A stretch of 64,000 nucleotides of DNA, from NCBI RefSeq assembly GCF_000717875.1, contig NZ_JOCT01000014.1, positions 62,001-126,000 on the forward strand, given 5' to 3'. A model generated the notes under the pieces. That model was not told where the DNA came from. It saw only the letters and a list, made by a program, of their open reading frames with translations, and did not search any database. The number at the start of each line of letters is the position of its first letter. Position 1 is the stretch's first letter. Shown one piece after another: positions 34,636 through 44,765 of the stretch. The translations under genes and the position numbers were made by a program. The stretch comes from Streptomyces sp. NRRL S-455 (GTDB lineage: Bacteria > Actinomycetota > Actinomycetes > Streptomycetales > Streptomycetaceae).

Positions 34636-35481
34636 GTGATCGAAAGCACCGAAACCATCGAAGAGTTTCTCGTACAGCACACCTCCGACGTCGAGGAGGC
34701 GATCCGCACGGCGGCCGCCACCGAGATCATGCCCCGCTGGCGCCGGCTCGCCGCGCACGAGGTGGACCAGAAGAGCGGCCCGCACGACCTGGTGACGGAC
34801 GCCGACCGCAAGGCCGAGCTGTACCTGACCGAGGCGCTGGCCGCCCTGCTGCCCGGCTCGGTCGTCGTCGGTGAGGAGGCGGTCCACGCCAACCCGGCGT
34901 CGTACGAGGCGATACGCGGCGACGCCCCGGTCTGGATCATCGACCCGGTCGACGGGACACGGCAGTTCGTGCGCGGCGACGCCGGGTTCTGCACCCTAGT
35001 CGCGCTGGCGCAGAGCGGCACCCTGCTCGCGTCCTGGACCTACGCCCCCGCCCGCGACCGGCTCGCCACCGCACAGCGGGGCAAGGGCGCCTACCTCGAC
35101 GGAGAGCGGCTCTTCGCCGGCGTGCCCGAACCCGGCCGGGACCTCCGCGTGGCCACCTCCCACCCGGACTACACGACGGACGAGCAGAAGCACGCCCTGC
35201 TCGGCCTGCGCACCGACGGCGTGGCACCGCGCCCCTGCGGCTCGGCCGGGCTGGAATACCTCGCCATCGCACGGGGCGAGTCCGACGCGACCGCATTCTC
35301 CTGGGAAGCGGCCTGGGACCACGCGGCCGGTCTGCTCCTGGTCGAGGAGGCGGGCGGCGCCCATCTGACCCTCGCGGGCGAGCCGTTCCGCATCACCGGT
35401 GGCAACGCCCTGCCGTTCACCGCGGCCCGCGACGCGGCCACGGCCCGCCGGGTGGCGGGACTGCTGGCGGACGGAGTGTGA
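34636..35481 (+). CDS. Inositol-monophosphatase-family phosphatase
   Basis: 281 residues from the GTG at 34636. Metal-binding motifs are GEEAVHA, DPVDGTRQFV and WDHAAGLLLVEEAGG, typical of the Mg-dependent, Li-sensitive phosphatase family that also includes FBPase, CysQ and histidinol-phosphate phosphatases. The exact substrate cannot be assigned. An ATG at 34594 in the same frame has a better placed GGAG, but the added residues (MRVGNVSAACCDGG) look non-conserved. Confidence 0.85.
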   Translation: MIESTETIEEFLVQHTSDVEEAIRTAAATEIMPRWRRLAAHEVDQKSGPHDLVTDADRKAELYLTEALAALLPGSVVVGEEAVHANPASYEAIRGDAPVWIIDPVDGTRQFVRGDAGFCTLVALAQSGTLLASWTYAPARDRLATAQRGKGAYLDGERLFAGVPEPGRDLRVATSHPDYTTDEQKHALLGLRTDGVAPRPCGSAGLEYLAIARGESDATAFSWEAAWDHAAGLLLVEEAGGAHLTLAGEPFRITGGNALPFTAARDAATARRVAGLLADGV

Positions 35482-35632
35482 CGGTCACGCACCGTACGCA
35501 TTCCGTAGCTCACACCGCACTCCACGTGCGCCTTCCCGCCGGATTTCCCCCGCGGCCGGTGACGGTCCGTCCCCCGGCATATCCTGATCCTCAGTGGCCG
35601 TCGGCTGACGAAGGGGTCCGAAGGTGCCGTCG

Positions 35633-37042
35633 ATGCTCGATGCCGTCGTGGTGGGTGCGGGGCCCAACGGACTGACCGCCGCCGTGGAACTGGCCCGTCG
35701 CGGCTTCTCGGTCGCCGTCTTCGAGGCCCAGGGCGCCGTGGGCGGCGGAGCCCGCACCGAGGAGCTCACGCTGCCCGGTTTCCGGCACGACCCGTGCTCC
35801 GCGGCCCACCCGCTCGCCATCAACTCACCCGCGTTCCGCGCCCTGCCGCTCGAACGCCACGGCCTGGAATGGCTGCACGCGGAGCTCCCGATGGCGCACC
35901 CCTTCCCGGACGGCACGGCGGCGGTGCTGGCCCGGTCGGTCGGCGAGACGGCCGCCTCCTTCGGGCCGCGCGACGCCGGGGCGTACCGCAGGCTCGTGGA
36001 GCCCTTCCTGCCCAAGTGGGACGTCCTCGCCCGCGACTTCATGTCCCTGCCGCTCACCGCGCTGCCCCGCGACCCGGTCACCCTCGCCCGCTTCGGCCTC
36101 GCCGGCCTGCCCCCGTCCACCCTGCTGATGCGCCGCTTCCGCGACGAACCGGCCAGGGCGCTGTTCGCCGGGCTCGTCGCCCATGTCATGGCACCCCTCA
36201 GCGGCTTCGCCACCGGCGCCATCGGCCTGGTCTTCGCCCTCGCGGCGCACGCCCGGGGCTGGCCCGTCGCCCGCGGCGGCTCCCAGGCCATCTCCGACGC
36301 CCTCGCCGCCCACCTGCTCGACCTCGGCGGCACCGTTCACACCGACTACGAGGTCAAGCGCCTCGACGACCTGCCGCCGGCCCGGGCGTACGTCTTCGAC
36401 ACCTCACCCACCGCCCTGGCCCGCATCGCCGGCTTCGGCGACCACTACGCCGGCTACCGTTACGGACCAGGCGTCTTCAAGATCGACTACGCGTTGGACG
36501 GCCCCGTGCCGTGGACCGCGAAGGAGGCCCGCGCCGCCGGCACGGTGCAGGTCGGCGCCAGCCGCGCGGAGATCGGGGCGGCCCTGCGCGCGGCGTCCCG
36601 GGAGGGCCGGGCCCCCGACAAACCGTTCCTGATCACGGTCCAGCCGAGCATCGTCGACCCCACCCGGGCGCCGGCGGGCAAGCACGTCTTCTGGGCCTAC
36701 GGGCATGTCCCGCACGGCTGGACCGGTGACCTCACGGACGCCATAGAGCGCCAACTGGAGCGCTTCGCCCCGGGGTTCCGCGACCGTGTCCTGGCCCGCG
36801 CCACCGCGGGACCGGCCGAACTGTTCGCCCGCAACGCCAACTACGTCGGCGGTGACATCGCCTCCGGCGCGGTCTCCGGCCTCCAGCTCCTGCTGCGTCC
36901 GAAGCTCACCCTGTCCCCGTACACGACCCCTCACCCGGCCGTCTTCATCTGCTCGTCGGCGACCCCGCCGGGCCCCGGTGTGCACGGAATGTCGGGGCAC
37001 AACGCGGCGAAGGCCGTCTGGAAGCGGCTGAGGCAGACGTGA
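35633..37042 (+). CDS. FAD-dependent phytoene-desaturase-type oxidoreductase
   Basis: 469 residues. The Rossmann FAD motif GAGPNGL lies at residues 8-14 and is followed by the [26 protein letters not shown] dinucleotide stretch. The C-terminal [20 protein letters not shown] matches the second FAD-contact block of CrtI/phytoene-dehydrogenase-like enzymes. No carotenoid genes adjoin, so carotenoid desaturation is not supported. The ATG at 35633 has GAAGG 8 bases upstream; a GTG at 35624 is the alternative. Its stop overlaps the start of the macro-domain gene, so the two are cotranslated. Confidence 0.85.
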   Translation: MLDAVVVGAGPNGLTAAVELARRGFSVAVFEAQGAVGGGARTEELTLPGFRHDPCSAAHPLAINSPAFRALPLERHGLEWLHAELPMAHPFPDGTAAVLARSVGETAASFGPRDAGAYRRLVEPFLPKWDVLARDFMSLPLTALPRDPVTLARFGLAGLPPSTLLMRRFRDEPARALFAGLVAHVMAPLSGFATGAIGLVFALAAHARGWPVARGGSQAISDALAAHLLDLGGTVHTDYEVKRLDDLPPARAYVFDTSPTALARIAGFGDHYAGYRYGPGVFKIDYALDGPVPWTAKEARAAGTVQVGASRAEIGAALRAASREGRAPDKPFLITVQPSIVDPTRAPAGKHVFWAYGHVPHGWTGDLTDAIERQLERFAPGFRDRVLARATAGPAELFARNANYVGGDIASGAVSGLQLLLRPKLTLSPYTTPHPAVFICSSATPPGPGVHGMSGHNAAKAVWKRLRQT

Positions 37043-37548
37043 CCACCCTCGAACTGGTCCAGGGCGACATCACCCGGCAGCGCGTCGACGCGATCGTCAA
37101 CGCGGCCAACTCCTCCCTGCTGGGCGGCGGAGGGGTCGACGGAGCGATCCACCGGCGCGGCGGCCCGGCCATCCTCGAGGAGTGCCGCAGACTGCGCGCC
37201 TCCTGCCTCGGCAAGGGTCTCGCCACCGGCAAGGCCGTCGCCACCACCGCCGGCGACCTGGACGCCCGCTGGGTGATCCACACCGTGGGTCCCGTCTTCA
37301 GCGCGACCGAGGACCACTCCGGCCTCCTCGCCTCCTGCTACCGCGAGTCGCTGCGGATCGCCGACGAACTCGGCGCCCGTACCGTCGCCTTCCCGGCGAT
37401 CTCCACCGGCGTGTACCGCTATCCGATCGAGGACGCCGCGCGGATCGCGGTGGACGCGGTGCGGGCGGCGAAGACCGACGTCGAGGAGGTCCGGTTCGTG
37501 CTCTTCGACGAGCGCGCCTACGAGGCGTTCGCCGCGCGACTGCGCTGA
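37039..37548 (+). CDS. Macro-domain protein, probable O-acetyl-ADP-ribose deacetylase
   Basis: 169 residues comprising one macro domain. [30 protein letters not shown] is the ADP-ribose binding and catalytic loop of the MacroD/YmdB class, and [12 protein letters not shown] is the second substrate loop. Such enzymes deacetylate O-acetyl-ADP-ribose, the sirtuin by-product, or remove ADP-ribose from proteins. A sirtuin, a Nudix enzyme and an ADP-ribosylglycohydrolase occur 16-18 kb downstream. GTG at 37039 overlaps the TGA of the upstream oxidoreductase. Confidence 0.9.
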   Translation: MTTLELVQGDITRQRVDAIVNAANSSLLGGGGVDGAIHRRGGPAILEECRRLRASCLGKGLATGKAVATTAGDLDARWVIHTVGPVFSATEDHSGLLASCYRESLRIADELGARTVAFPAISTGVYRYPIEDAARIAVDAVRAAKTDVEEVRFVLFDERAYEAFAARLR

Positions 37549-37919
37549 CGCGATCCCGGCCGCGGCCCGGGCGCCGGGCGGTGCGGGGCCTGAGCAGGCG
37601 ACACATGTTCGTGCCCCTGTGCCGGGCCGCCTCGGAGGTGCCGTGCGGCTCCCTCGGTGGTGCCTGCGGATCCGGCGCCCGCGCGCGGGGCGGAGGGGCG
37701 GAGGGGCGGCGGGTGCTCGACTTCCACCGAACCGTGGCGCCCCGGGCCGCCGCATCGCCCGTCGCGGGTGGTCACGTCCCCGGCCGCCCGCTGTCCCTCC
37801 CCGCGGACCGCGCGGGGCCGCCCGGCCCGGGCCTGCACGGGCGTGCGCGTGCACGGGGGAGGGAACGCTGAGATGCTGAGCGAAACGAGTACTGCTCGTG
37901 CTCCGACGGACGGCAGGCG
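37549..37919. other. Intergenic stretch before the LAL regulator, with a possible 17-codon leader
   Basis: No full gene is supported in these 371 bases. A short frame 37873-37926 (MLSETSTARAPTDGRRW) has a GGGGGAGGGA ribosome-like site upstream, and its stop overlaps the start of the regulator at 37920. Translation of this leader could couple to the regulator. The rest is GC-rich sequence without recognisable features. Confidence 0.4.
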
Positions 37920-40616
37920 GTGGTGAACCCCATGGCCGCGACCGACGCGACTGGTACGGAGCCTGCGCTCGCGGGAGTCGACCCCACGGGTGACCCGCTG
38001 TTGCGCACCCGTTTCGCCCTGCCGGAGCGGCCCGTGACGTTCCTGCGCCGGTCCCGTCTGGTACGGCACCTCGACCGGGCTCTCGTGACGCCCCTGACGA
38101 TGGTCAACGGGTCGGCCGGCGCGGGCAAGACCCTCCTGGTCGCCGACTGGGCCGCCGGACTGCGCGAACCCGTCGCCTGGCTCACCACCGACACCGCGGA
38201 CCAGGCCCCCGGTGTCTTCTGGGCGTATCTGCTGGAGGCGCTGCGGGCCGCCGGCGTCCCCGTGGCGGGCGACGTCGGCTGCCCGGCGGAGGCCGGCCGT
38301 GTGGACCAGCGGACGCTGACCTGCCTCGCCGCCGACCTCGAGAGCCGGGACCACCCCACCGTCGTCGTCCTCGACGAGTTCGACCGGGTGACCTCGCCCG
38401 AGATCGCGGAGCAGTTGCAGTTCGTGCTGCGCCATGCCGGAGGCGGCATGCGCCTGGTCCTCGTCACCCGCACGGAACCCTTGCTGCCCCTGCACCGCTA
38501 CCGTGCGGCGGGCGAGCTCACGGAGATCCGGGACGCCGAGCTGGCCTTCACCTCCGAGGAAGCCCAGGAGCTGCTGTCGCGCCACGGCCTGCACCTGCCG
38601 GCGAGCGCCGTGACGGCACTGGTGGGGCGGACCCAGGGATGGGCAGCGGGCCTCAGCCTGTGCGCACTGGCCGCCCGGCAGGGACCGGACCCCCAGGCCT
38701 ACCTGAAGCAGTTCGAAGCCGACCACAGCACGGTGGCCGACTTCCTGCTGGCCGAGGTGCTGGACCGGCAGGCCCCCGCCGCCCAGGACCTGCTGCTGCG
38801 CATCAGCGTCCTGGAACGCTTCTGCCCCGACCTGGTGAACGCGCTGACGCTGCGGACCGACGCGGAACCGGTCCTGGCCGCGCTGCACCGCGAGAACGCC
38901 TTCGTCCACTACCTCGGCCACTCGTGGTACAGCCTGCATCCCCTCTTCGCGGAGATCCTCCGCGCTCACCTGCGCGAGCGTTTCCCCGGCCTCGAGCCGG
39001 AACTGCGCGGCCGGGCCGCTCGGTGGCTGCGCCGGTCCGGAGCCCTGCACGAGGCACTCGTCCAGGGCGCGGCGGCCGACGACTGGGACTTCGCCACCAG
39101 CGCCGTCGTCGACGACCTCGCGATCGGGCAGCTCTTCACCGGTCTGCGCTCGGAGGACCTGTCCGCCCTGTTCGCACGGATGAGCCCCGAGGCCACGGGC
39201 CCGGCGCCGGACCTCGTCCGCGCGGCACGCGAACTGGCCCGGCACGATCTCGATCACGGCCTGGCCCACCTGCGCCGGGCCGAGGAGCAACTGGCCGGGG
39301 ACGGGACCGACCCCGCGCCGAGCCGGCTCAGCTGCGCCCTGCTGGAAGCCCTGGCGGGACGGCTGACGGGATCTCCGGGCAGAGCGGAACGCGCCGCCGA
39401 GCAAGCGAGAGTCCTCGAGCCGGACCTCTCCGGGCAACTCCTCGACGAACACCCGGAAATCAGCGCCCTGATGCTCGCCCACCTCGGTTCCGCCCGCCTG
39501 TGGGCAGGGCGTTTCGGCGCCGCCCGGACCGCGCTGGCGGCGGTCGCCGGACACCCGGGCGGAGCGGCGATGGCGCTGCCCCGGTGGGAGGCCCTCGGCC
39601 ACCTGGCCCTGATCGACTACCTCGACGGCTGGCCCGGCCGGGCGGAACACAAGGCCCGGGCGGCGGCAGGCCAGGCGGAGCACTACAGCCTGCCCCAGCG
39701 GTCCGGGTCCGGCACCGGCCCCTTGGTCCTGGCCGCCGTGCACATCGACCGCGACGAACTCGACGAGGCCCAGGCGCTCCTCGACGCGGCGGCCGGTTCC
39801 ACGCCGCTCGTCGAGGATCCGGTGCTTCAGGCGGGCCGAAGCCTCGTCCGGGGACTCCTTCTCCTGGCCAGGGGGGATACCCGGGCCGCGCTGGCAGCGG
39901 CGGAAGCGACCGTCCCGGCAGCCGTGAGTTCGCCCTGGGTGCGGGACCGGAGCGCCCTGCTCGCCTCCGCCGCCCACCTGGCCGAGGGGCATCCCGAGCT
40001 GGCCGAGAAGGTCGTGGAGCCGGTGGCACACCACCGGACGGCCTGTGCGGTCGCGGCGGCGCGGGCCCGGCTCGCGGCGGGGCGTCCCGAAGAGGCGCTC
40101 CACCTCATCGACGGCCTGCCCGAGGACGACCGGCCCGGTCCGGCGGTGACCGTGCGCGCCACACTGGTGCGCGCCCAGGCCGCCCTGGAGACCGGGGACC
40201 CCGCCGCCTGCCGCCGCCTCGTCGCCCGCGCGCTCCTGGACGGCCGGCGCGAGCGGCTGCGCCGCCCGTTCCGGGAAGCCGGCCCCTGGATCCGCCCACT
40301 GCTGAGCACCGGCCGGCCACGCGAGCTGGCCGAGGGCTGGCTCGTACCCGGCAGCGGCCGTCACCGCGTCCCCGGGCACATCCCGCCGCACGCCCCCGCG
40401 GCCCCTGCCCCGGATCTGGCCGCGGAGGAACTGAGCGAGCGCGAGCGGGACGTGCTGCGCAGGCTCTCCCAGATGATGTCGACGCAGGAGATCGCCGCCG
40501 ACCTCCACGTCTCCGCGAACACCGTGAAGACCCACCTCAAGAGCATCTACCGCAAACTCGCGGTGAGCCGACGCGGCGACGCCGTGCGCCGCGCCCGTGA
40601 TCTGCGTCTTCTTTGA
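37920..40616 (+). CDS. LAL/MalT-type LuxR-family transcriptional regulator
   Basis: 898 residues. An N-terminal STAND ATPase module has Walker A GSAGAGKT (64-71) and Walker B VVVLDEF, a long helical-repeat midsection (about 350-800) follows, and a LuxR helix-turn-helix ends the protein (LSERERDVLRRLSQMMSTQEIAADLHVSANTVKTHL). MalT-like proteins assemble on ATP and an inducer to activate transcription. The start is uncertain: tandem GTGs at 37920 and 37923 and an ATG at 37932. A small conserved-looking gene follows at 40744. The target genes are not evident. Confidence 0.9.
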   Translation: MVNPMAATDATGTEPALAGVDPTGDPLLRTRFALPERPVTFLRRSRLVRHLDRALVTPLTMVNGSAGAGKTLLVADWAAGLREPVAWLTTDTADQAPGVFWAYLLEALRAAGVPVAGDVGCPAEAGRVDQRTLTCLAADLESRDHPTVVVLDEFDRVTSPEIAEQLQFVLRHAGGGMRLVLVTRTEPLLPLHRYRAAGELTEIRDAELAFTSEEAQELLSRHGLHLPASAVTALVGRTQGWAAGLSLCALAARQGPDPQAYLKQFEADHSTVADFLLAEVLDRQAPAAQDLLLRISVLERFCPDLVNALTLRTDAEPVLAALHRENAFVHYLGHSWYSLHPLFAEILRAHLRERFPGLEPELRGRAARWLRRSGALHEALVQGAAADDWDFATSAVVDDLAIGQLFTGLRSEDLSALFARMSPEATGPAPDLVRAARELARHDLDHGLAHLRRAEEQLAGDGTDPAPSRLSCALLEALAGRLTGSPGRAERAAEQARVLEPDLSGQLLDEHPEISALMLAHLGSARLWAGRFGAARTALAAVAGHPGGAAMALPRWEALGHLALIDYLDGWPGRAEHKARAAAGQAEHYSLPQRSGSGTGPLVLAAVHIDRDELDEAQALLDAAAGSTPLVEDPVLQAGRSLVRGLLLLARGDTRAALAAAEATVPAAVSSPWVRDRSALLASAAHLAEGHPELAEKVVEPVAHHRTACAVAAARARLAAGRPEEALHLIDGLPEDDRPGPAVTVRATLVRAQAALETGDPAACRRLVARALLDGRRERLRRPFREAGPWIRPLLSTGRPRELAEGWLVPGSGRHRVPGHIPPHAPAAPAPDLAAEELSERERDVLRRLSQMMSTQEIAADLHVSANTVKTHLKSIYRKLAVSRRGDAVRRARDLRLL

Positions 40617-40743
40617 ACCCTGCGAGGACTCCTCGGACGTATTCACCTGCGCCGGGTGAGGGCGGGCGGCGCGCCGGGGCGGAACATCGCAGGGGAGGGG
40701 CGTGTTCCGCCCTTCCCAGGCCGCCGCCCCCGGAGGGCCGCTC

Positions 40744-40941
40744 ATGCGCTACGAGTTCCGTGTCGACGGACAGATGTCGGAGACGCTGGTCAAGGTCTTC
40801 CCAGAGCTGGAGCACGTGATGATGGCCGGGCAGACCGTCCTCTACGGGCCCATAGTCGACACGGCACACCTGTACGGGCTGCTGACCCGCTTGCAGTCGC
40901 TGGGGCTCAGGGTCGTGGAACTGCGCCAGCTGCCGGAGTGA
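40744..40941 (+). CDS. Small protein of unknown function next to the LAL regulator
   Basis: 65 residues, MRYEFRVDGQMSETLVKVFP at the start and LYGLLTRLQSLGLRVVELRQL at the end. The predicted beta-strand, helix and strand pattern suggests a compact ACT- or ferredoxin-like half-fold. A GGAGG ribosome site (40731-40735, 8 bases upstream) supports translation. It follows the large LuxR regulator by 127 bp on the same strand. I know of no function. The sequence has Streptomyces codon bias throughout, which argues against chance. Confidence 0.7.
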   Translation: MRYEFRVDGQMSETLVKVFPELEHVMMAGQTVLYGPIVDTAHLYGLLTRLQSLGLRVVELRQLPE

Positions 40942-41021
40942 CGCGAACGAGGTGAGCGCACGCTCGAAGCGACCGCTGCCGCCAGGGCAGGCCGCGATGG
41001 CCACGGGATCGCCCTTCGCCG

Positions 41022-41615
41022 TCAGGGGAGGTCCTCGGGCGGCTCGCGCCCCTGCCTCCGCATCCCGGCCCGCACCGCCCTGGCGAGAACCCGCGCGGCC
41101 ACGCCCACCAGGAGCAGTCCGCCCACCATCTGAAGCATCGTCAGCACACGCCCCGTCTGGGACACGGCGACGATGTCGCCGTATCCGACGGTGGTGAACG
41201 TGGTGAGGGTGAAGTACAGGGAGTCCGTCTTCGTCATCGGCTCGCTGAACGAGCCCGGGGTGGTGTGCTCCACCGTGAAGTAGGTGCCCGCGAAGACCAG
41301 CAGGAACAGTGCCAGCGTCGTGGCCAGGGCCTCGACGGCCTTCAGGCGGGGATAGGGCGAGGACACGATGGCCCGCACCTCCCGCCAGAAGATCACGAAG
41401 ACCAGCAGCAGGCCGCAGGCCAGCAGCGTCGAGGTGCGGACCGTGCTGTGCCCGTCCAGTGGCAGCTCGTAGTAGACGGTGACGAGCCCGACCGCGATGA
41501 GCGCGGCACGGACGAGAGCGGCGAGCTGCGCGCGCCGCCCGGAACGCGGCTCCTGCTGCTCCCGCGCTCGCCGAGGCCGGGTGGGCCCGGTCCGGGGAAT
41601 CCCTGGATGGTCCAT
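41022..41615 (-). CDS. Two-helix potassium channel family protein
   Basis: 197 residues. Four hydrophobic segments are visible; the last two frame a pore loop with the K+ selectivity filter TVGYGD (TLTTFTTVGYGDIVAVSQTGR). The tail is short and basic with no RCK/TrkA domain, so gating by a cytosolic nucleotide domain is not expected. The start at 41615 (MDHPGIPRTG) is preferred to a GTG at 41657 because GAGA precedes it at useful spacing. Members conduct K+ or act as ion-channel-like stress proteins in the membrane. Confidence 0.85.
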   Translation of the reverse strand: MDHPGIPRTGPTRPRRAREQQEPRSGRRAQLAALVRAALIAVGLVTVYYELPLDGHSTVRTSTLLACGLLLVFVIFWREVRAIVSSPYPRLKAVEALATTLALFLLVFAGTYFTVEHTTPGSFSEPMTKTDSLYFTLTTFTTVGYGDIVAVSQTGRVLTMLQMVGGLLLVGVAARVLARAVRAGMRRQGREPPEDLP

Positions 41616-41906
41616 CTCGTGTCTCTCGGTCCTGTGGGACTGGGCTCTCCACTCCACCGCGGTGGCACCGGGTGCGGATCACCCACGAGGGGTGATCCGG
41701 GGAACGACCGGCGCGGATCTCAGACCGGAGAGGCCCGGTCCGGTCGCCGCCCGGAGCACGTCGCCGCCGGATGGTCACCCGCTCCGGGTGAGGCGGCCCG
41801 GACCGGGCCGTGAGCACGCTGGGAGCGGTTGGCCTGAGCCCTGGCCCACGACACCTCCACCTCCGGTCGCCGAACGAGCCGGACGCAGCAGAAACGAGGC
41901 AGCAGG

Positions 41907-42353
41907 ATGACCACCACTCACCCCACACACGAGCCCACGGCGAAGCGCGAATGGGCCGTCGGCGTGATGATCCTCGGGGCCGTCATGCTCATGATCGCCG
42001 GGATTCTCGGCGTCCTGCGCGGTATCGCGGCGATCGCCGAGGACGACGTGTTCCTCACGACCTCCGACTATGTCTTCGAGTTCGACCTCACGGGCTGGGG
42101 CTGGGTCCATCTGATCCTGGGCGCGGTCGCCGTGCTCGTCAGCATCGGGCTGTTCCAGGCGTCGACATGGGCGCGCGTGGCCGGCGTCATCATCGCCGGA
42201 CTCGTCATCATCGCCAACTTCCTCTCCCTCCCGTACTACCCGGTCTGGTCCGTCGTGATGATCGCGATCTCGGGGTTCGTCATCTGGGCCCTGTGCACCG
42301 TGCGCAAGGACGACGCCCGGCAGTCGTTCGAACAGCCGCCGGGCAATCCGTGA
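41907..42353 (+). CDS. DUF7144-type four-helix membrane protein
   Basis: 148 residues with four transmembrane helices (about 18-42, 65-85, 92-110, 113-132) and short charged ends. The VGVMILGAVMLMIAGILGVLRGIAAI opening matches a family of small actinobacterial membrane proteins (DUF7144) often found near stress-regulatory genes. Function unknown. GAGGCAGGATG gives the ribosome site, and a strong hairpin follows the stop. Confidence 0.78.
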   Translation: MTTTHPTHEPTAKREWAVGVMILGAVMLMIAGILGVLRGIAAIAEDDVFLTTSDYVFEFDLTGWGWVHLILGAVAVLVSIGLFQASTWARVAGVIIAGLVIIANFLSLPYYPVWSVVMIAISGFVIWALCTVRKDDARQSFEQPPGNP

Positions 42354-42359
42354 GCCGCA

Positions 42360-42391
42360 CCTCCCGGCCCGTCCGGGGCCGGGCCGGGAGG
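42360..42391. terminator. Hairpin terminator
   Basis: CCTCCCGGCCC and GGGCCGGGAGG form an 11-bp stem with a 10-base loop immediately after the DUF7144 gene. Confidence 0.7.
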
Positions 42392-42566
42392 CGCCGTGTC
42401 AGCGTGCGGCCGAGGCCTTCGTGCCCACCGGGAACCGGGTGTCGTCCGGCGAGCGCGAGGTGCGGCCGGCCGGCAGGTCGAGACGCCTCTGCTGACCCAT
42501 CGACAGGTCGGCCACCGGCTTGGAGAACGCAACTCGCGCTGACGTCCTACCAGTTGCGGCCGTCGC

Positions 42567-44612
42567 TCAGGCGTGGGTGCGGACCAGCAGGAGCGCGACG
42601 TCGTCGTCGGGCTCCGGGCTCAGCACGCTGAGCAGGCTGTCGCTGGTGCGCTGGAGGCTGGGTCCCGCGTTCCGCAGGAGGCGGGTCAGCGTGGTGAGCC
42701 CGGTGTCGATGGGCTCCCCGCGGTTCTCGACCAGCCCGTCGGTGTACAGGGCGAGCAGGGAGCCCGGGGCGAACTCCACCTCCACGGTCTTGAACTCCAC
42801 GCCGCCGACCCCGAGCGGGACCCCGCCGGGCACGTCGACGAGCTCGGCGCCGCCGTCCGCCCCGGCGAGCACCGGCGGCAGGTGACCGGCGCTGGACAGC
42901 GCGCAGGTGCCGGTCCGCAGATCGCACACGGCGTACACGCACGTGGCGATCGCGTCGCCGAGCGAGCCGGCGATGTCGTCGAGGTGCCGCAGCAGATCGG
43001 CGGGCGGCAGATCCAGCCGGGCCAGGGCCCGCGTCGCCGTGCTCAGCTGCCCCATGATCGCCGCTGCCTGGACGCCCTTGCCCATCACATCGCCCACGAT
43101 GAACCCGGTGCGTCCCGGCCCCAGCGGCAGCACGTCGTACCAGTCGCCGCCGACCTCGCTGAGGGCCGGGCGGTAGCGGGCGGCGATCTCCAGCCCCTCC
43201 CGTTCGGCGGGCGTGGCCGGGAGCAGACTGCGCTGCAGCGTCAGGGCGGTGCCGCGTTCCCGTCCGTAGAGGCGGGCGTTGTCGATGCAGATCGCGGCGC
43301 GCGAGGCGAGTTCCGAGGCGAGCACCTGGTCCCGGTCGTCAAAGGGACGTTCGTCGATCGTGCGGTACAACGTGAGGGTGCCCAGCACCTTGCCCCGGGC
43401 CATCAGCGGCAGGGCCAGGTAGGAGTGGGCGCCGGCCTCGCGCAGTGTCTGGGCGGCGCGCGCGTCCCGGGCGATGCGCCGCATCATCTTGGCATCCACG
43501 CGCTCCACCAGGACCGCGCGGGCGCTGCGGACGCACTGCGTGATGATCCGTGACGGCCCGTAGGTGGCCAGCTCGCCCACCGGGTCGGCGGCGTGGATCG
43601 CGCCGGTGGGGTAGCCGGCCGCGACGGCCAGCGCCCTGAACTCGGCGGGTGCGCTGTCGAACACCGGGGGGATGGCGCCGTGGGCGACGACGGACTCCAG
43701 GACGTCCACGGCGGCCAGGTCCGCCACGTGTGACACCACCACGTCGGCCAGCTCCCGGGCGGTCTGCCGCAGATCGAGCGTGGTGCCGATGCGCACGCCG
43801 GCGTCGGCGATCACCGACAGGTGCTGGCGCGCCTGAGCGACCTCGGCCGCGGCCTGCTGGCGCTCGGTGACGTCGAGTACGGCCATCGCGAGGCCGAGCA
43901 CACGGCCGTCGGTGTCCTCGATGCGGTGGTACGACTCCGAGTAGGCGCGGTTCTGCTCGTCCGCCACCGTACGGCCGAGGGTCTGCTGGTCGAGCAGGGG
44001 TCTGCCGGTCTTGAGGACGTGCCGCATCCGGCCCTCGATGGCCTCGACGTCCAGGTCCGGCAGCACCTCCCCGACCCGGCGTCCCAGCACCGCCTCCTCC
44101 GGCACGCCGTTGATCCGCTCCAGGGCCGGATTGACCCCGACCCAGCGCAGGTCGTTGTCGAAGACGGCGATACCGAGGGGTGTCTGGTTGACGAGGCTGT
44201 GCGAGAGGGCGAGGTCCCGCTCCACGTTCCGGACCGTCGTCGCGTCCGCGGCGAGTCCGAGCAGGTGAGGCTGCCCATCGGAGTCGAGCAGCCGCATCGT
44301 GCGGAACTCCACGGCGCGGTCCGTGCCGTCCTTGTGCCGCAGCGGGAAGACACCCGCCCAGCGGTCGCCCGATCTGACCTGCGCGAAGAGCTCCCTGCCG
44401 CGGGGGCGGTTCTCCGGGGCGATCAGGAGCGTGTCGGCGCGCTGCCGCAGGGCCTCGGCCGCGGTGTAGCCGAGCAGCTGCTCGATCTCGGGACTCCACA
44501 GCGCGATGTGCCCGCCCGCGTCCAGGACCACGGCCGCGACCTTCAGCAGGTCCAGCAGCCCGCCGGGCGCGGCCGTGACGTCATCGCGATCCGAGGTCGC
44601 ATACCCGTTCAT
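42567..44612 (-). CDS. PAS-PAS-GAF-SpoIIE (PP2C-type) serine phosphatase
   Basis: 681 residues. Two PAS domains (about 20-125 and 140-255), one GAF domain (about 285-440) and a C-terminal SpoIIE/RsbU-like PPM phosphatase (about 465-680; EVGGDWYDVLPL, GDVMGKGVQAAAIM, LYTDGLVE, DDDVALLLV). Proteins of this plan sense signals and dephosphorylate an anti-sigma-factor antagonist, releasing stress sigma factors. No cognate sigma or STAS gene is adjacent, so the target is in trans. There is no membrane segment. The start at 44612 (MNGYATS) has GGAAGGAG upstream. Confidence 0.9.
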   Translation of the reverse strand: MNGYATSDRDDVTAAPGGLLDLLKVAAVVLDAGGHIALWSPEIEQLLGYTAAEALRQRADTLLIAPENRPRGRELFAQVRSGDRWAGVFPLRHKDGTDRAVEFRTMRLLDSDGQPHLLGLAADATTVRNVERDLALSHSLVNQTPLGIAVFDNDLRWVGVNPALERINGVPEEAVLGRRVGEVLPDLDVEAIEGRMRHVLKTGRPLLDQQTLGRTVADEQNRAYSESYHRIEDTDGRVLGLAMAVLDVTERQQAAAEVAQARQHLSVIADAGVRIGTTLDLRQTARELADVVVSHVADLAAVDVLESVVAHGAIPPVFDSAPAEFRALAVAAGYPTGAIHAADPVGELATYGPSRIITQCVRSARAVLVERVDAKMMRRIARDARAAQTLREAGAHSYLALPLMARGKVLGTLTLYRTIDERPFDDRDQVLASELASRAAICIDNARLYGRERGTALTLQRSLLPATPAEREGLEIAARYRPALSEVGGDWYDVLPLGPGRTGFIVGDVMGKGVQAAAIMGQLSTATRALARLDLPPADLLRHLDDIAGSLGDAIATCVYAVCDLRTGTCALSSAGHLPPVLAGADGGAELVDVPGGVPLGVGGVEFKTVEVEFAPGSLLALYTDGLVENRGEPIDTGLTTLTRLLRNAGPSLQRTSDSLLSVLSPEPDDDVALLLVRTHA

Positions 44613-44765
44613 GCGGGCCGCTCCTTCCGGCGCGGCAAGAGGTACCGCCAAGATCCGTTGCGCGGGTTGTCCGATGAGGTCACAGTACGGTCGGAAGAGT
44701 GGCACTGTCGCGCTGAAACGACAAAAAGCCAGAGGGGTCCGTGCAGACCGCGAAGGAGAGCCGTC

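Noticed and set aside
35633..37042. Carotenoid biosynthesis from the phytoene-desaturase-like gene
   Set aside because: No crtE, crtB or crtY neighbours; the family also contains many unrelated oxidoreductases.
37518..40745. Minus-strand open frame of over 1000 codons opposite the LAL regulator
   Set aside because: Low-complexity translation, no motif, and fully antisense to a gene with clear ATPase and LuxR motifs.
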